Shown one piece after another: positions 8,963 through 19,645 of a DNA stretch of 64,000 nucleotides. This DNA comes from an uncultured Finegoldia sp. (GTDB taxonomy: Bacteria; Bacillota; Clostridia; Tissierellales; Peptoniphilaceae), in NCBI RefSeq assembly GCF_947252345.1, contig NZ_CAMXVC010000001.1, positions 62,001-126,000 of the forward strand, in the 5' to 3' direction. Both the position numbers and the translations under genes were made by a program. The notes under the pieces were generated by a model. It was not told the origin of the DNA. It made no database searches and saw only the letters and a program-made list of their open reading frames with translations. The stretch's first letter is position 1. Every line of letters starts with the position of its first letter.

Positions 8963-9469
8963 TTATTTTTTATCAAAAAAGCTTTGTAGTTCTTCTGATG
9001 TAGTTCCCACTTTGTCGTCGATGTTCATTCTGTCGGTGATTTTGCCGTCTTTAACCCTGAACACCGCTGGTACTGTTTTGAGGTCGTTGTTGGTTCTGAA
9101 TTTCTTCAAATCTTCTGGAGATTTTTTGATTCCAGCGACGCTATCTATGTAGTAGATTTCGTATTTCGACACGAACGGCTTGAATATTTTTGAAAACTTC
9201 TGGCAATCTGGGCAATTTTTTCTTCCAAGATACACCGTGATTTCTTTTCCGGCACTCACTTTGGAAAGCTCTGCAACTTTGATTTCCTTGACGCCTTTGA
9301 TGTTTTGTTCGTACTCTGCGATGGCTTTTTGTTTGTCTTCTTCTGTGGTTACGTTTTTGGATTCAACTCCTGTGGCTTTTTTTGTAGGCTCATCTTGTCT
9401 TTGGTTGCAACTTGCAAATAATACCAAAATAAAGCTCACGCAAACGATTAATTTGAATTTGTTTTTCAT
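8963..9469 (-). CDS. Thioredoxin-like lipoprotein
   Basis: The 168-residue protein has a lipoprotein signal ending FASC (Cys21) and then a thioredoxin-like domain with the redox motif CPDC at residues 86-89. The cis-proline segment TVPAVF is also present. Such proteins act on the outer face of the membrane in disulfide exchange. The domain resembles the PedC/BrcD accessory type, but no bacteriocin genes are nearby. GGAGGG lies upstream of the ATG. The gene stands alone. Confidence 0.8.
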   Translation of the reverse strand: MKNKFKLIVCVSFILVLFASCNQRQDEPTKKATGVESKNVTTEEDKQKAIAEYEQNIKGVKEIKVAELSKVSAGKEITVYLGRKNCPDCQKFSKIFKPFVSKYEIYYIDSVAGIKKSPEDLKKFRTNNDLKTVPAVFRVKDGKITDRMNIDDKVGTTSEELQSFFDKK

Positions 9470-9539
9470 ACGTTCCCTCCTGTTTTAATTCATTTTATAA
9501 TATTTACTGGCAATAATCAATCTGTACAATTGTAGACAA

Positions 9540-9565
9540 AGACCACCAACTATTGTTGGTGGTCT
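9540..9565. terminator. Intergenic hairpin terminator
   Basis: An 11-bp stem (AGACCACCAAC with GTTGGTGGTCT) lies just downstream of the minus-strand membrane-protein gene. T-rich sequence on either side lets it act in both directions. Confidence 0.75.
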
Positions 9566-9578
9566 TGTTTTAGTAATT

Positions 9579-9914
9579 TTATTTTGTTTGTTCTTTACGT
9601 TGTTTTAAGATATTTCTAATGGTTATTATTGCGCTAATACCCATCAATAATAGTGCAAAGATATTTCCGTATAAGCAGAATTTCACGAGCATTGTGTCAT
9701 TTGCGCCCATTCCATCGTGTAGCAACGTGATTGTGAAGTTCATATTCCACATTCCAAACACCAACGCAACTTGTACGATTGCTACCACTACGTTGAGAAT
9801 CACGTTTGATTTTTGTTTCAATGTGATGTAAAAATTAAAAATGTTGACGAGCAGGAATACCGCTGTGACTACGGCATAATTTCTCGTAATTTCGTAAATT
9901 TCTTGTTCTGACAT
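9579..9914 (-). CDS. Small membrane protein of unknown function
   Basis: About 111 residues with three or four hydrophobic segments and a charged C-terminus. I chose the ATG at 9914 because GCGAGGAAAA lies just upstream; an in-frame start 15 nt earlier has no such site. It lies 45 nt after panE on the same strand and may be co-transcribed with it. I recognise no family. Confidence 0.6.
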   Translation of the reverse strand: MSEQEIYEITRNYAVVTAVFLLVNIFNFYITLKQKSNVILNVVVAIVQVALVFGMWNMNFTITLLHDGMGANDTMLVKFCLYGNIFALLLMGISAIITIRNILKQRKEQTK

Positions 9915-9959
9915 AAATTTTCCTCGCAATTTTCGTTGATTTATATTCCCAAAATCAAA

Positions 9960-10910
9960 CTAAAATCTATTATCGTAGTTGTTCATTTGAACCATTGCTA
10001 GTCTGTAGATTGTTTCATTGACTGGTGCTTCTAGTCCAAGTTTCTTCGCTTGTCTTACGATTGCTCCATTCAAGAATTCTGCTTCTGTTTTTCTGTGTTT
10101 TTGTGTATCTTGTGCTGCAGATGGCAATATGTCTCCGTATTCTTCGAATGCATCTGTGACGTATTTTCTGAAAAGTTTGTCGCCGTCGAAATTGTAGCCC
10201 AATTTGTCAGTAACGGCTATGAACTCGTCTGAGATTTTCTTCAAAATCGCTACGGAGTTTTCGTCAGTTCTAGTGTATTTTGTGGACAAGTGCATAACTG
10301 CGCAAGGTAGGTTGTATATGGCGTTGATGTATAATTTTCTCCACATTATTCTGTCCACGTCTGGATTTAATTCTGTGATTATTTCATTCTTGTTGAAAGC
10401 TTTTTCGATGTCTTTGAATACTTTGTCGTCGTGCTTGTCGCTGACAGCTCCGAAAATAATATTGGTTTTGTCGCTGTCATATCCTGCGCTGATGACGCCC
10501 GGCTCTTCGATTGACGCGGAGATGAACATTATTCCCTGTGCGATGTTTTCCTCTTTGATGTCAACATTTCTGATAATGTCGACATTTCCGATTCCATTTT
10601 GCAAAGTCATGACGATCGTCTTGTCGCCTACCAAATTCATATTTTCTCTCAAAATCTTTTCTGTGTCGTATCCTTTTACGAGGATTACAACGACATCTTG
10701 AATGTCCAAATCCTTCGAGTCAGTCTTAGCGTAATCGACTTTGACAACGCATTCGCCACCGGCTCTGTTGATGATTTTGATTCCATCTTTTTCGATTTTT
10801 TTCATGTGAGCTTCGTATGGATCGACTAAGTTCACTTCATTTTCAGGAGATTGAGCTGCTTTTGCAAGCATACAACCCATTGCTCCTGCCCCTAAAATTG
10901 CAATTTTCAA
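9960..10910 (-). CDS. panE: 2-dehydropantoate 2-reductase (ketopantoate reductase)
   Basis: The 316-residue protein begins with the Rossmann NADP-binding motif GAGAMG (residues 7-12). It has the ApbA/PanE layout, with a helical C-terminal domain carrying a conserved lysine-containing segment (MWRKLYINAIYN). The family reduces ketopantoate to pantoate for coenzyme A synthesis. No panB, panC or panD gene is nearby, so a paralogue acting on another 2-oxoacid is possible. The start is a TTG at 10908-10910, preceded by AAAGGGAGAG. It follows the pyrophosphatase gene by 19 nt on the same strand. Confidence 0.85.
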   Translation of the reverse strand: MKIAILGAGAMGCMLAKAAQSPENEVNLVDPYEAHMKKIEKDGIKIINRAGGECVVKVDYAKTDSKDLDIQDVVVILVKGYDTEKILRENMNLVGDKTIVMTLQNGIGNVDIIRNVDIKEENIAQGIMFISASIEEPGVISAGYDSDKTNIIFGAVSDKHDDKVFKDIEKAFNKNEIITELNPDVDRIMWRKLYINAIYNLPCAVMHLSTKYTRTDENSVAILKKISDEFIAVTDKLGYNFDGDKLFRKYVTDAFEEYGDILPSAAQDTQKHRKTEAEFLNGAIVRQAKKLGLEAPVNETIYRLAMVQMNNYDNRF

Positions 10911-10929
10911 ATTATCTCTCCCTTTCGAA

Positions 10930-12579
10930 TTAATTCTCTTGAATATATTTTATCACAGCTTGGTTAAGTTTTGGTATCATTTGTTTCTTTCTCGAAAGAA
11001 GCCCCTTAGCCAAGAATGAATTGTCGTGTATCTTCGAATCAAAAGCCTGTGCTAATTGCTCTTGGAACATTCCCGAAACCAAAACCTCACTTTCTTCTCT
11101 GAAGATGTCGGTTAGAATTAGTACAAATGTAGATTCTTTTTTGTCGTTTCTGATTTTGTTCATCTCTTCGAGCAAACTATTTTTGATTTTTTCGAGATTG
11201 TCCAAATCCATCGAGAAGATTTGTGCAACTCGACAATCAAATGACTCTATCTTAAACGCCTTGACGTCAGTGTTTAACAAATCTGCTGGTGATTTTCCTT
11301 CTAATGATGTTCCCGCTTTGAACATTTCCATCGCAAATTTTTCGGGATTTATGTTGGCGATTTTCGCCATTCTATCGAGAATCATCTTGTCGGTTTCTGT
11401 CGCTGTCGGAGACCTGAACAACAACGTGTCGGAAATAATCGCCGAACACAACAAGCCCGCAGTTTGTCTTGTCGGAACTATGCCCTTTTCCAAAAACATC
11501 TTCGAAATAATCGTACAAGTTGAACCCAACGGCTCATTTCTGAAATAAACAGGATTTTGCGTAGAAATATTCGCAACCCTGTGGTGGTCGATGATTTCCT
11601 TAATGTCGCAGCACTCCATATCGTCAACGGACTGATTTCTCTCGTTGTGGTCAACCAAGATAAGCTTCTTCTTTTCCTCGTTTATCACGTGATATCTAGC
11701 AATATTTCCCACAACCTTGTTTTGATTGTCGACAACAGGATACAATCTGTATCTCGTCTTGGACATCGTATTTTTCACATCATCGACAGTGTCATTCAAC
11801 GAAAAACTTACAACATCATCCTTCGTCATAACGTAATTAACCGGCACAGATTGTGGAAGAAGACGAGCTGCCATATAAGTCTGAAGCTCCGTTGAAATGA
11901 CGATAATGTCCTTTTTTCTCGCCTTTTCTAGCAACTCATCATTCAACTTGTTGCCACCCGTCAAGATAATCATAGACACATTCTTATCTATCGCAACTAA
12001 TTGAGAATCCTCCCTACTTGCGAGGATTACAACATCTCCCTCTTCCAAAAACCTCGACATCTGCTCTGGATTCATAGCGCCAACGACAATCTTTCCCGGC
12101 AAATCCCTGTCTTGCTCTGGAATGTTCAACACACTTGCGCTCAACACATCTATGATATTCTCAACGGGAGTTTTTGAATGAGAAAGAATCTGGTCATCCC
12201 ACACATCCATATAGCATTTTGTAATATCAGAAAGTGACACCACTCCCAAAAGTCTCTCCTCAATATCAATAACCGGCAAACTTGACACATTTTTTTCCTG
12301 CATAATATTAGTCGCCTTGTACAAGCTCGCATTTTGCGACACGCACATAGCCACATCAAAACTCAAATCCTTGACTTGTGACTTCATCGAATCCTTGAAA
12401 GTAGGAGCATCCACTCCAAAATAATCCAACACAAATTGAGTTTCCCTGTTGACATCACCAAGCCTAATCGCCTCGACATTCTCCTCACCAGTTCTACTCT
12501 TAAACTCCTGGTAAGCCAACGCAGCACAGATAGAATCAGTATCGGGGTTCTTGTGGCCTGTTATATAAACTTTTTCCAT
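10930..12579 (-). CDS. Family II inorganic pyrophosphatase with CBS and DRTGG domains
   Basis: The 549-residue protein carries the DHH phosphoesterase signature at its start (HKNPDTDS) and the DHHRV motif in the second half. Between them lies an inserted regulatory block of two CBS domains around a DRTGG domain, and a DHHA2 domain ends it. This is the nucleotide-regulated CBS-pyrophosphatase type known from clostridia; it hydrolyses pyrophosphate with Mn or Co and is inhibited by AMP/ADP in studied members. I chose the ATG at 12579 because AGGAGAAAAT precedes it and homologues begin at this motif; a longer frame upstream has no support. Confidence 0.93.
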   Translation of the reverse strand: MEKVYITGHKNPDTDSICAALAYQEFKSRTGEENVEAIRLGDVNRETQFVLDYFGVDAPTFKDSMKSQVKDLSFDVAMCVSQNASLYKATNIMQEKNVSSLPVIDIEERLLGVVSLSDITKCYMDVWDDQILSHSKTPVENIIDVLSASVLNIPEQDRDLPGKIVVGAMNPEQMSRFLEEGDVVILASREDSQLVAIDKNVSMIILTGGNKLNDELLEKARKKDIIVISTELQTYMAARLLPQSVPVNYVMTKDDVVSFSLNDTVDDVKNTMSKTRYRLYPVVDNQNKVVGNIARYHVINEEKKKLILVDHNERNQSVDDMECCDIKEIIDHHRVANISTQNPVYFRNEPLGSTCTIISKMFLEKGIVPTRQTAGLLCSAIISDTLLFRSPTATETDKMILDRMAKIANINPEKFAMEMFKAGTSLEGKSPADLLNTDVKAFKIESFDCRVAQIFSMDLDNLEKIKNSLLEEMNKIRNDKKESTFVLILTDIFREESEVLVSGMFQEQLAQAFDSKIHDNSFLAKGLLSRKKQMIPKLNQAVIKYIQEN

Positions 12580-12692
12580 ATTTTCTCCTTCATAAAAAAC
12601 AATCAAACAACAAAATTCTGCCGATTGATTGCTCAAAATAATTTTCCTAACCTTATGATTATATACCAATTTTGTGATATTTCAAACACTTA

Positions 12693-12722
12693 TTGTAAAA
12701 ATTTTTCCATTTGCGATATAAT
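12693..12722 (+). promoter_or_regulatory. Sigma-A-type promoter of the nicotinamidase-like gene
   Basis: TTGTAA and TATAAT are separated by 18 nt, about 20 nt upstream of the ATG and its AAAGGAGAGA ribosome-binding site. Confidence 0.65.
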
Positions 12723-12742
12723 AACTTAAAGGAGAGATACAA

Positions 12743-13264
12743 ATGAGAAAACTTTTAATAGTTGTAGATTTTCAAAATGATTTCGTTGACGGAGCTTTGG
12801 GCTTCGACGGAGCAAACAAACTTGAAGACAAAATCTGTGACAGAATCAAAAAAGCAAGAGAAGACAACGAAGAAATAATCTTCACATTTGACACACACCA
12901 AGACAATTACTTGAACACACAAGAAGGCAAATTTCTTCCAGTCAAACACTGCATCAAAGGAACAGACGGACACAAACTATACGGAAAAATAGCACAATTA
13001 GTCGAAGAAAAAGACATACTAATCGAAAAGCCAACATTCGGCAGCATCGAACTTTGCGATTACTTACGAGAAAATAAATTTTCACAGATAGAATTGTGCG
13101 GACTCGTATCCAACATCTGCGTGCTTTCCAACGCAGTCCTCGCCAAAACATTCAACCCAGAAGCAACAGTCACAGTCGACAAGAACTTAACTGACAGCTT
13201 CGATAAAAAACTAAACCAAGAAACATTAGACATACTCAAAGGAATACAAGTAGTCGTAAAATAA
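12743..13264 (+). CDS. Nicotinamidase/isochorismatase-family cysteine hydrolase
   Basis: The 173-residue protein has the catalytic layout of the family. The aspartate is in VVDFQNDFVDG, a lysine is in the middle region (EKPTFGS), and the nucleophilic cysteine is in GLVSNICVLSNA. The metal-ligand segment DTHQDNY also fits nicotinamidases (PncA), which convert nicotinamide to nicotinate for NAD salvage. Other cysteine hydrolases share this frame, so the substrate is not certain. The last 43 nt are repeated after the next gene, which indicates that the 3' end was replaced during an insertion. Confidence 0.8.
   Translation: MRKLLIVVDFQNDFVDGALGFDGANKLEDKICDRIKKAREDNEEIIFTFDTHQDNYLNTQEGKFLPVKHCIKGTDGHKLYGKIAQLVEEKDILIEKPTFGSIELCDYLRENKFSQIELCGLVSNICVLSNAVLAKTFNPEATVTVDKNLTDSFDKKLNQETLDILKGIQVVVK
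13222..13264 (+). repeat. Direct repeat copy 1: 3' end of the nicotinamidase-like gene
   Basis: These 43 nt encode the final residues LDILKGIQVVVK and the stop. They recur, with about six substitutions, 719 nt downstream at 13941-13983. Confidence 0.85.
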
Positions 13265-13315
13265 TGTATTAGAAAACATATATTTTTATCAAAATTTTTC
13301 ACAAAGGAAATAATT

Positions 13316-13942
13316 ATGCACGACATTTACATTATTTTAGGATTATTTTTAGCTTTTTGTGTGATTGCCAAGCTCTTGCTACCACGTCTAAAGGGAGCTA
13401 TGGGTGAATCAGCTGTAAAAATCAAACTAAATAGTCTTGATAAAGAAAAATACAGAATTATAAACAACCTTGTTTTAGAAAACAAAAAAGGTAATACAAA
13501 AACTACACAAATTGATCACCTAGTAGTTTCAAGATATGGTATATTTTCAGTCGAAACCAAAAATTATAAAGGTTGGATTTATGGATCAGAACACGCAAAA
13601 AAGTGGACGCAAAATATTTATGGAAATAAAACAAACTTCATGAATCCTATTTTGCAAAACTACGCCCACATTAAAGCAGTTGAATCCATTATAAAAGATT
13701 CTTATCCTTATATGAGATATTTTTCAATAGTAGCTTTTTCACCAGAAGCTGAAATCAAATTTGAAGTAAAAAATTCTGTAGTTTGCAAAATATCAAAAGT
13801 AGCTAAAAATATTGAAGAACTTTCATCAACAGAAATAATAAACGAAACAGATATTGATAATATATTGAAGTTAATCGAAGAAAACAAACTAAATATTAGT
13901 AATAGAGAGCATGTCAAAAATTTAAAAGAAATAAAAAAATAA
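13316..13942 (+). CDS. Membrane-anchored NERD-domain protein
   Basis: The 208-residue protein has one N-terminal membrane segment followed by a NERD (nuclease-related) domain. Recognisable elements are GAMGE near residue 30, QIDHLVVSRYGIFSVETKNYKG near residues 60-85, and a downstream Gln/Asn-rich segment (NPILQNYAH). The E-T-K core resembles the catalytic D/E-x-K of related nucleases. NERD proteins are poorly understood and often mobile. Here the gene is bracketed by two copies of the 3' end of its neighbour, consistent with arrival by insertion. AAAGGA lies upstream of the ATG. Confidence 0.82.
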   Translation: MHDIYIILGLFLAFCVIAKLLLPRLKGAMGESAVKIKLNSLDKEKYRIINNLVLENKKGNTKTTQIDHLVVSRYGIFSVETKNYKGWIYGSEHAKKWTQNIYGNKTNFMNPILQNYAHIKAVESIIKDSYPYMRYFSIVAFSPEAEIKFEVKNSVVCKISKVAKNIEELSSTEIINETDIDNILKLIEENKLNISNREHVKNLKEIKK

Positions 13943-13983
13943 CATTCGACATACTTAAAGGAGTACAAGTCGTAGTAAAGTAA
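13941..13983 (+). repeat. Direct repeat copy 2: displaced old 3' end of the nicotinamidase-like gene
   Basis: Immediately after the NERD gene, these 43 nt can be read as FDILKGVQVVVK plus a stop, matching the end of the upstream gene. They lead straight into a terminator that probably belonged to that gene. Confidence 0.85.
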
Positions 13984-14009
13984 AATAGCAGCCATGAGCT
14001 GCTATTTTT
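13983..14009 (+). terminator. Terminator after the NERD insertion
   Basis: A 10-bp stem (AAATAGCAGC with GCTGCTATTT), a 5-nt loop and a following T run. Confidence 0.85.
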
Positions 14010-14019
14010 GTTTTCTATT

Positions 14020-14472
14020 TTATATTGTCAGTATCATACAATAACCTATATTGGCATTTTTATCATACAAATATAATTTTTTTGTTCCATCTTTTTCAAT
14101 ATACTTATAAAGTATATGCTTTGAATTTTTTAATTTCTCAATATCTGCTTTTAATTCTTGTATTTGATTGTTTTTTTCTTGTTCAGATAGCATCATAGTC
14201 TCAAAATTGTTATCAAAAATCTGATCGAGTTCGTCATTCTTTTGCTTAAAATCTTTGAGATTATCCTGACTCTTCAATGAAAAAGAATAGATGTCAAGCC
14301 TATCATTTCCGAAACCTCTATCGCTTTCAAATCTTACTTTATAAGTTTTAATTGATGTGTTAATTTCTGATAAATCACTAATATTCTTATTTGATTTTGC
14401 AACATATACTATAGATAACACTACAGAAATAAAAGCAAGCATTATCATTAAAATTATTTTTCTTGTTTTCAT
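14020..14472 (-). CDS. Membrane-anchored protein of unknown function
   Basis: The 150-residue protein has a single N-terminal hydrophobic segment after MKTRK, then a hydrophilic region with a likely coiled coil (residues about 75-120, rich in Glu, Lys, Gln and Asn). No domain is recognised and no clear ribosome-binding site precedes the ATG. Its composition resembles that of the neighbouring 14.5-kb gene. Confidence 0.55.
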   Translation of the reverse strand: MKTRKIILMIMLAFISVVLSIVYVAKSNKNISDLSEINTSIKTYKVRFESDRGFGNDRLDIYSFSLKSQDNLKDFKQKNDELDQIFDNNFETMMLSEQEKNNQIQELKADIEKLKNSKHILYKYIEKDGTKKLYLYDKNANIGYCMILTI

Positions 14473-14507
14473 AGTAGATTTTAATTATATACTTAACTGC
14501 TAATTGT

Positions 14508-14837
14508 CTATTTTATATTGTCATCTGAATAACCGATTGATATGTTTTCATTGAGGACGTATTCTTTGGCTGCTTTGTAGTCTTTGTTTTTGTTGAATTC
14601 CAACAGCTTATTTTCGTGTTGTTTGGTTACGTCTTTGCCATTTTGAGTCAATACCAAATGTTTTTCGTCCTTGGCAAACTTTTCTAATGTAGCTTTAATT
14701 AAAGTATCGTCTTCTTTTTCAGGATTTTCCTTAACGTATCTTTCAATTATTCTATGAGTGTCAGCATCGTCAGCCTTTGTCATATTCGTTAGAAAATACG
14801 CATTGCACACAAGTGATATAGCAAAAAGTATTGCCAC
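14508..14837 (-). CDS. Small exported or membrane-anchored protein; natural start lost by a frameshift
   Basis: The readable frame from a GTG at 14837 gives 109 residues with a hydrophobic N-terminus and a charged body. No ribosome-binding site precedes that GTG. A good site (GGCGGA) and two ATGs (14863 and 14857) lie just upstream, but in another frame: MKMIKN... An A6 run at minus-strand positions 14851-14846 separates them. One more A would give a continuous MKMIKKLTIVAILFA... signal sequence. The gene is therefore either broken, rescued by slippage, or affected by a sequencing error. No family is recognised. Confidence 0.55.
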   Translation of the reverse strand: MAILFAISLVCNAYFLTNMTKADDADTHRIIERYVKENPEKEDDTLIKATLEKFAKDEKHLVLTQNGKDVTKQHENKLLEFNKNKDYKAAKEYVLNENISIGYSDDNIK

Positions 14838-14923
14838 AATTGTAAGTTTTTTATCATTTTCATGATACTCCGCCTTTTGTGTAAAGCTTTTTATTAAACT
14901 TAAACAACTATTCCAAAATATTT

Positions 14924-15346
14924 TTACAATTTGTTGTATTCCTTTGTTAGACTGTCTCTCAACATTTCGATATTTTCCAAGTACTCATTCGTCGAGTCGT
15001 ACACTTGGTTGATTTCTTTTCTGATTCTCCAATCGGTAAATGGGTTGTCGAACACAATGTCTAGCATGAACTCCTTCATCGAATACAAATCTCCGAAGTC
15101 TTCCAGCTCCACGTGAATGTCCGACAATTCTTTTTGTAGTTTTTGTGAGAGTTGTTTGATTAGTTGGAGTTTGCTTTGTGCTTTTTCCATTTTGCTTCTC
15201 TTGAAAAACCCAATCATACCATCTCCGAACAAAAGGTCTGCCAACGCCCAGTTTTTTGCTGATTTCAAATCTTTTAGTACATCTTCTAGTTTTATCACCA
15301 AATCATCGCATACATCAATGGCTTCTTTTATTTCTTGTTTTTCCAT
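14924..15346 (-). CDS. Coiled-coil protein of unknown function
   Basis: The product of about 140 residues is almost entirely charged and helical, with heptad-like Leu/Ile spacing at both ends and no membrane segment. Residues 35-50 hold a Trp-Ala-Leu-Ala-Asp and Gly-Phe-Phe-Lys-Arg segment. I chose the ATG at 15346 because GGAGGAG lies directly upstream. The function is unknown. Confidence 0.6.
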   Translation of the reverse strand: MEKQEIKEAIDVCDDLVIKLEDVLKDLKSAKNWALADLLFGDGMIGFFKRSKMEKAQSKLQLIKQLSQKLQKELSDIHVELEDFGDLYSMKEFMLDIVFDNPFTDWRIRKEINQVYDSTNEYLENIEMLRDSLTKEYNKL

Positions 15347-15426
15347 AGTCTCCTCCATTTTTGCTTTTATTAATTATACCACAAATATCGTCAATTTATT
15401 CACTATTTGACGTTTTGTAGCAATTG

Positions 15427-15459
15427 GAAAAAATCCACCAGATTTTTCAACCTAGTGGA
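15427..15459 (-). terminator. Terminator of the cysteine desulfurase-mnmA operon
   Basis: On the minus strand an 8-bp stem (TCCACTAG with CTGGTGGA, one G-T pair) is followed by TTTTTT just after the mnmA stop. Confidence 0.8.
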
Positions 15460-15464
15460 CTGTT

Positions 15465-17646
<2,182 letters not shown>

Positions 17647-17720
17647 AATCTAACCTCTCTTATATGCTATTATACTATATTTTCCAGCCAAAAAAATCAA
17701 CCTCACAAGCTTTTGCAAAC

Positions 17721-17751
17721 AAAAACCCCAATGCAAATTTTAGCATCGGGG
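17721..17751 (-). terminator. Terminator of the CPBP protease gene
   Basis: On the minus strand a 9-bp GC-rich stem (CCCCGATGC with GCATTGGGG) is followed by TTTTTG. Confidence 0.85.
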
Positions 17752-17770
17752 ATAGACTATAAGTTCAAAT

Positions 17771-18649
17771 TCATTCTGCGATTTCCTCGCAATTTGAGTG
17801 TCGGATTTTCCAGTCGTTCTTGAAATCCTTCAAGAAGACAAACATCAATATCGTACACGCAAAAATCACAATCGAAAAAACAACCGCATATTTTGCAAGC
17901 AACTTTTCGTTGAAGGAAACGAGCAAACTCAGAGAATTGTTAATCGTATGAAGAAGAATTGATGCGTAAATGGACTCCGTGTAGAAGTAGACCGCACAAA
18001 TCACAATCCCTCCGATTAGTGCATACACTCCTTGGAACAAATTAAAGTGGAACACTCCGAACACAATCCCGTTCAGGACAATCGCCCATTTATAAGGAAG
18101 AAGTCGTTCGTTTTCTGTGAACAAAGTCCCACGCAACATCAACTCCTCGGAAATCGGAGCGAAAATAGTAATAGCAAGAACCGACAACATCATATTGCCC
18201 TTCATCAATTCTTCAGATGCCTTGTTGTACACATCACGGCTTGCCACAATTTGTGGGAAAAATTTGCCCAAATACATCATCAAAAAAACAGTAATATTGA
18301 TAAGACCAATAAGACCAATTCCCACCACGAAAAGCTTCACGATTTCAGAAAAAGAAATCTTTCTTTTCTTTAAGTAATCCCTGTTGTATTTCGTTTGAAA
18401 AATCTTCGTTCTAAATTTAATGATTAAAAGGAAAATAATAATCCTCAAGATTTGTCCACAAAGAAGAAAAGCCGCCCCATTTTTCACATAAAAATCTTGG
18501 AAATTACCATCAAATCCTATAAACTTGGCAACAACTCCTCCAATCACTCCAACAACAAGCTCTGGAATCACGAACAAAAGTAAAAGGATAACTCCTTGTA
18601 AAATCGCAATCAAAAGATTGGAAAATTTTAGTTTTCTCGTACTCTCCAT
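17771..18649 (-). CDS. CPBP-family intramembrane metalloprotease
   Basis: The 292-residue protein has about eight membrane segments and the three conserved motifs of the CPBP (Abi/CAAX protease) family: EELMLRG, FHFNLFQG and HTINN. These provide the glutamates and histidines of the active site within the membrane. Family members process prenylated or bacteriocin-related substrates or give self-immunity; the substrate here is unknown. GGAGG lies upstream of the ATG. The gene stands alone. Confidence 0.88.
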   Translation of the reverse strand: MESTRKLKFSNLLIAILQGVILLLLFVIPELVVGVIGGVVAKFIGFDGNFQDFYVKNGAAFLLCGQILRIIIFLLIIKFRTKIFQTKYNRDYLKKRKISFSEIVKLFVVGIGLIGLINITVFLMMYLGKFFPQIVASRDVYNKASEELMKGNMMLSVLAITIFAPISEELMLRGTLFTENERLLPYKWAIVLNGIVFGVFHFNLFQGVYALIGGIVICAVYFYTESIYASILLHTINNSLSLLVSFNEKLLAKYAVVFSIVIFACTILMFVFLKDFKNDWKIRHSNCEEIAE

Positions 18650-18692
18650 AAAAACCTCCAGTTAATTATATATACCCAAATTTTTCTTTCAA

Positions 18693-18719
18693 TAAAAAAA
18701 TCAAGCACTAGGCTTGATT
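18693..18719 (-). terminator. Terminator of the YitT-family gene
   Basis: On the minus strand an 8-bp stem (AATCAAGC with GCTTGATT) is followed by a T7 run. Confidence 0.85.
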
Positions 18720-18722
18720 GTT

Positions 18723-19376
18723 TTAAGCTTTTGATATGGCTTGATTTGCCATTTTTATTTCTGGATTTGGTAGTTTCACTTCGAATTGTCCTATCAAGAA
18801 CGATGATATTACAGTTGTCAAAAGTGAGAACATAATTCTGTCGATTGGAATGTACATAAGTGACAATGCCAACACTGTGACGTCCGAGAACAAATACGCC
18901 AATGATATTTTGAGTCCCGATTTTGTGGATATCGTCATCGCCAAGGCGTCGTCGCCTCCTGCTGCTCCACCTTCGCTCACTACAAGTCCGCATCCTATTC
19001 CGATGCAGATTCCTCCGACAATACTTGCTAACAATGGCACATCGTACATACTTGGCAACACCGGTCCGATGATGTTGAAGATTTTCGCAAATACTGCAAA
19101 TGACATTGTGGCTACGAAGGCTTTCTTCACAAAATCAAATCCCATTATCGAAAATCCAAGAACGTAGCAGCTCACATCCAATACTACGGATGTTATTGAT
19201 TGGTCAAATCCGAAGACTTTGTTCAAAAACAACATCATTCCGAGCACTCCGCCCTCTGTTACTCCTGATTGTTTATGTACGTTCACTACTGCGAACGCCA
19301 TGATAGCACATCCTAGAATTATTTTTATTAATCCTTTTTTAGTTAATCCGAAAAATTTTAGCATTCTACTAAGCAT
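18723..19376 (-). CDS. YitT-family membrane protein
   Basis: The 217-residue protein has five or six membrane segments and the glycine-rich segment GGICIGIGCGLVVSEGGAAGG, which fits the N-terminal membrane part of the YitT (DUF161) family. Most YitT proteins also carry a C-terminal DUF2179 domain, which is missing here, so this is a short version. The biochemical role of the family is unknown. The gene is preceded by a leader of about 260 nt with a perfect promoter and an internal terminator, so it is probably controlled by attenuation. GGGAGAAG precedes the ATG. Confidence 0.8.
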   Translation of the reverse strand: MLSRMLKFFGLTKKGLIKIILGCAIMAFAVVNVHKQSGVTEGGVLGMMLFLNKVFGFDQSITSVVLDVSCYVLGFSIMGFDFVKKAFVATMSFAVFAKIFNIIGPVLPSMYDVPLLASIVGGICIGIGCGLVVSEGGAAGGDDALAMTISTKSGLKISLAYLFSDVTVLALSLMYIPIDRIMFSLLTTVISSFLIGQFEVKLPNPEIKMANQAISKA

Positions 19377-19640
19377 TTTATCTTCTCCCGTTTAGAAATT
19401 TAGGAAGTTAAAATTGACCACGAAAAAAAGACTGCGGTTCAAGTTTAACTTGCCTTTGCAATCTCTGGTTTTGATGCTTTTTTGTTTGCTGATTTTTTCT
19501 TGTAAAAACTCTGAACCTTATTGTTCTTTTTAGCCTATAAGAGCATCACATCAGATGCTTTCCAGGCTCTTTATCGAGCAATAGTCATCAGATAAAAACT
19601 ACCAAAATATTTATTTGGTACCCATAGATAATTATTTACA
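19377..19640 (-). promoter_or_regulatory. Structured leader RNA of the YitT gene (riboswitch-like, class unknown)
   Basis: The minus-strand transcript from about 19640 can form several hairpins in order. These are ACCAAA/UUUGGU; a two-part helix AGCCU/AGGCU around GCAUC/GAUGC; GAAC/GUUC; and finally a terminator at 19463-19423 upstream of the coding region. A consensus promoter lies just ahead. I compared it by eye with T-box, lysine, fluoride, TPP, M-box and cyclic dinucleotide classes and found no convincing match. Confidence 0.6.
19423..19463 (-). terminator. Intrinsic terminator inside the YitT leader
   Basis: A bulged stem (GATTGC with GCAGTC, GG with CC, CAAGT with ACTTG) is followed by seven T residues. 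It lies about 45 nt before the start codon, so transcription must read through it to express the gene. Confidence 0.8.
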
Positions 19641-19645
19641 AAGAG

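Noticed and set aside
19541..19595. Hammerhead-ribozyme-like core (CUGAUGA ... GAAA followed by a GCAUC/GAUGC stem) in the YitT leader
   Set aside because: Stem III can form, but the sequences that should pair as stem I on either side are not complementary and stem II does not close next to CUGAUGA. The match is a coincidence of short motifs.
19377..19640. T-box, lysine, fluoride or other known riboswitch in the YitT leader
   Set aside because: None of the conserved core sequences (for example the T-box TGGNACCGCG) is present in the right place; only the hairpin-plus-terminator layout is shared.
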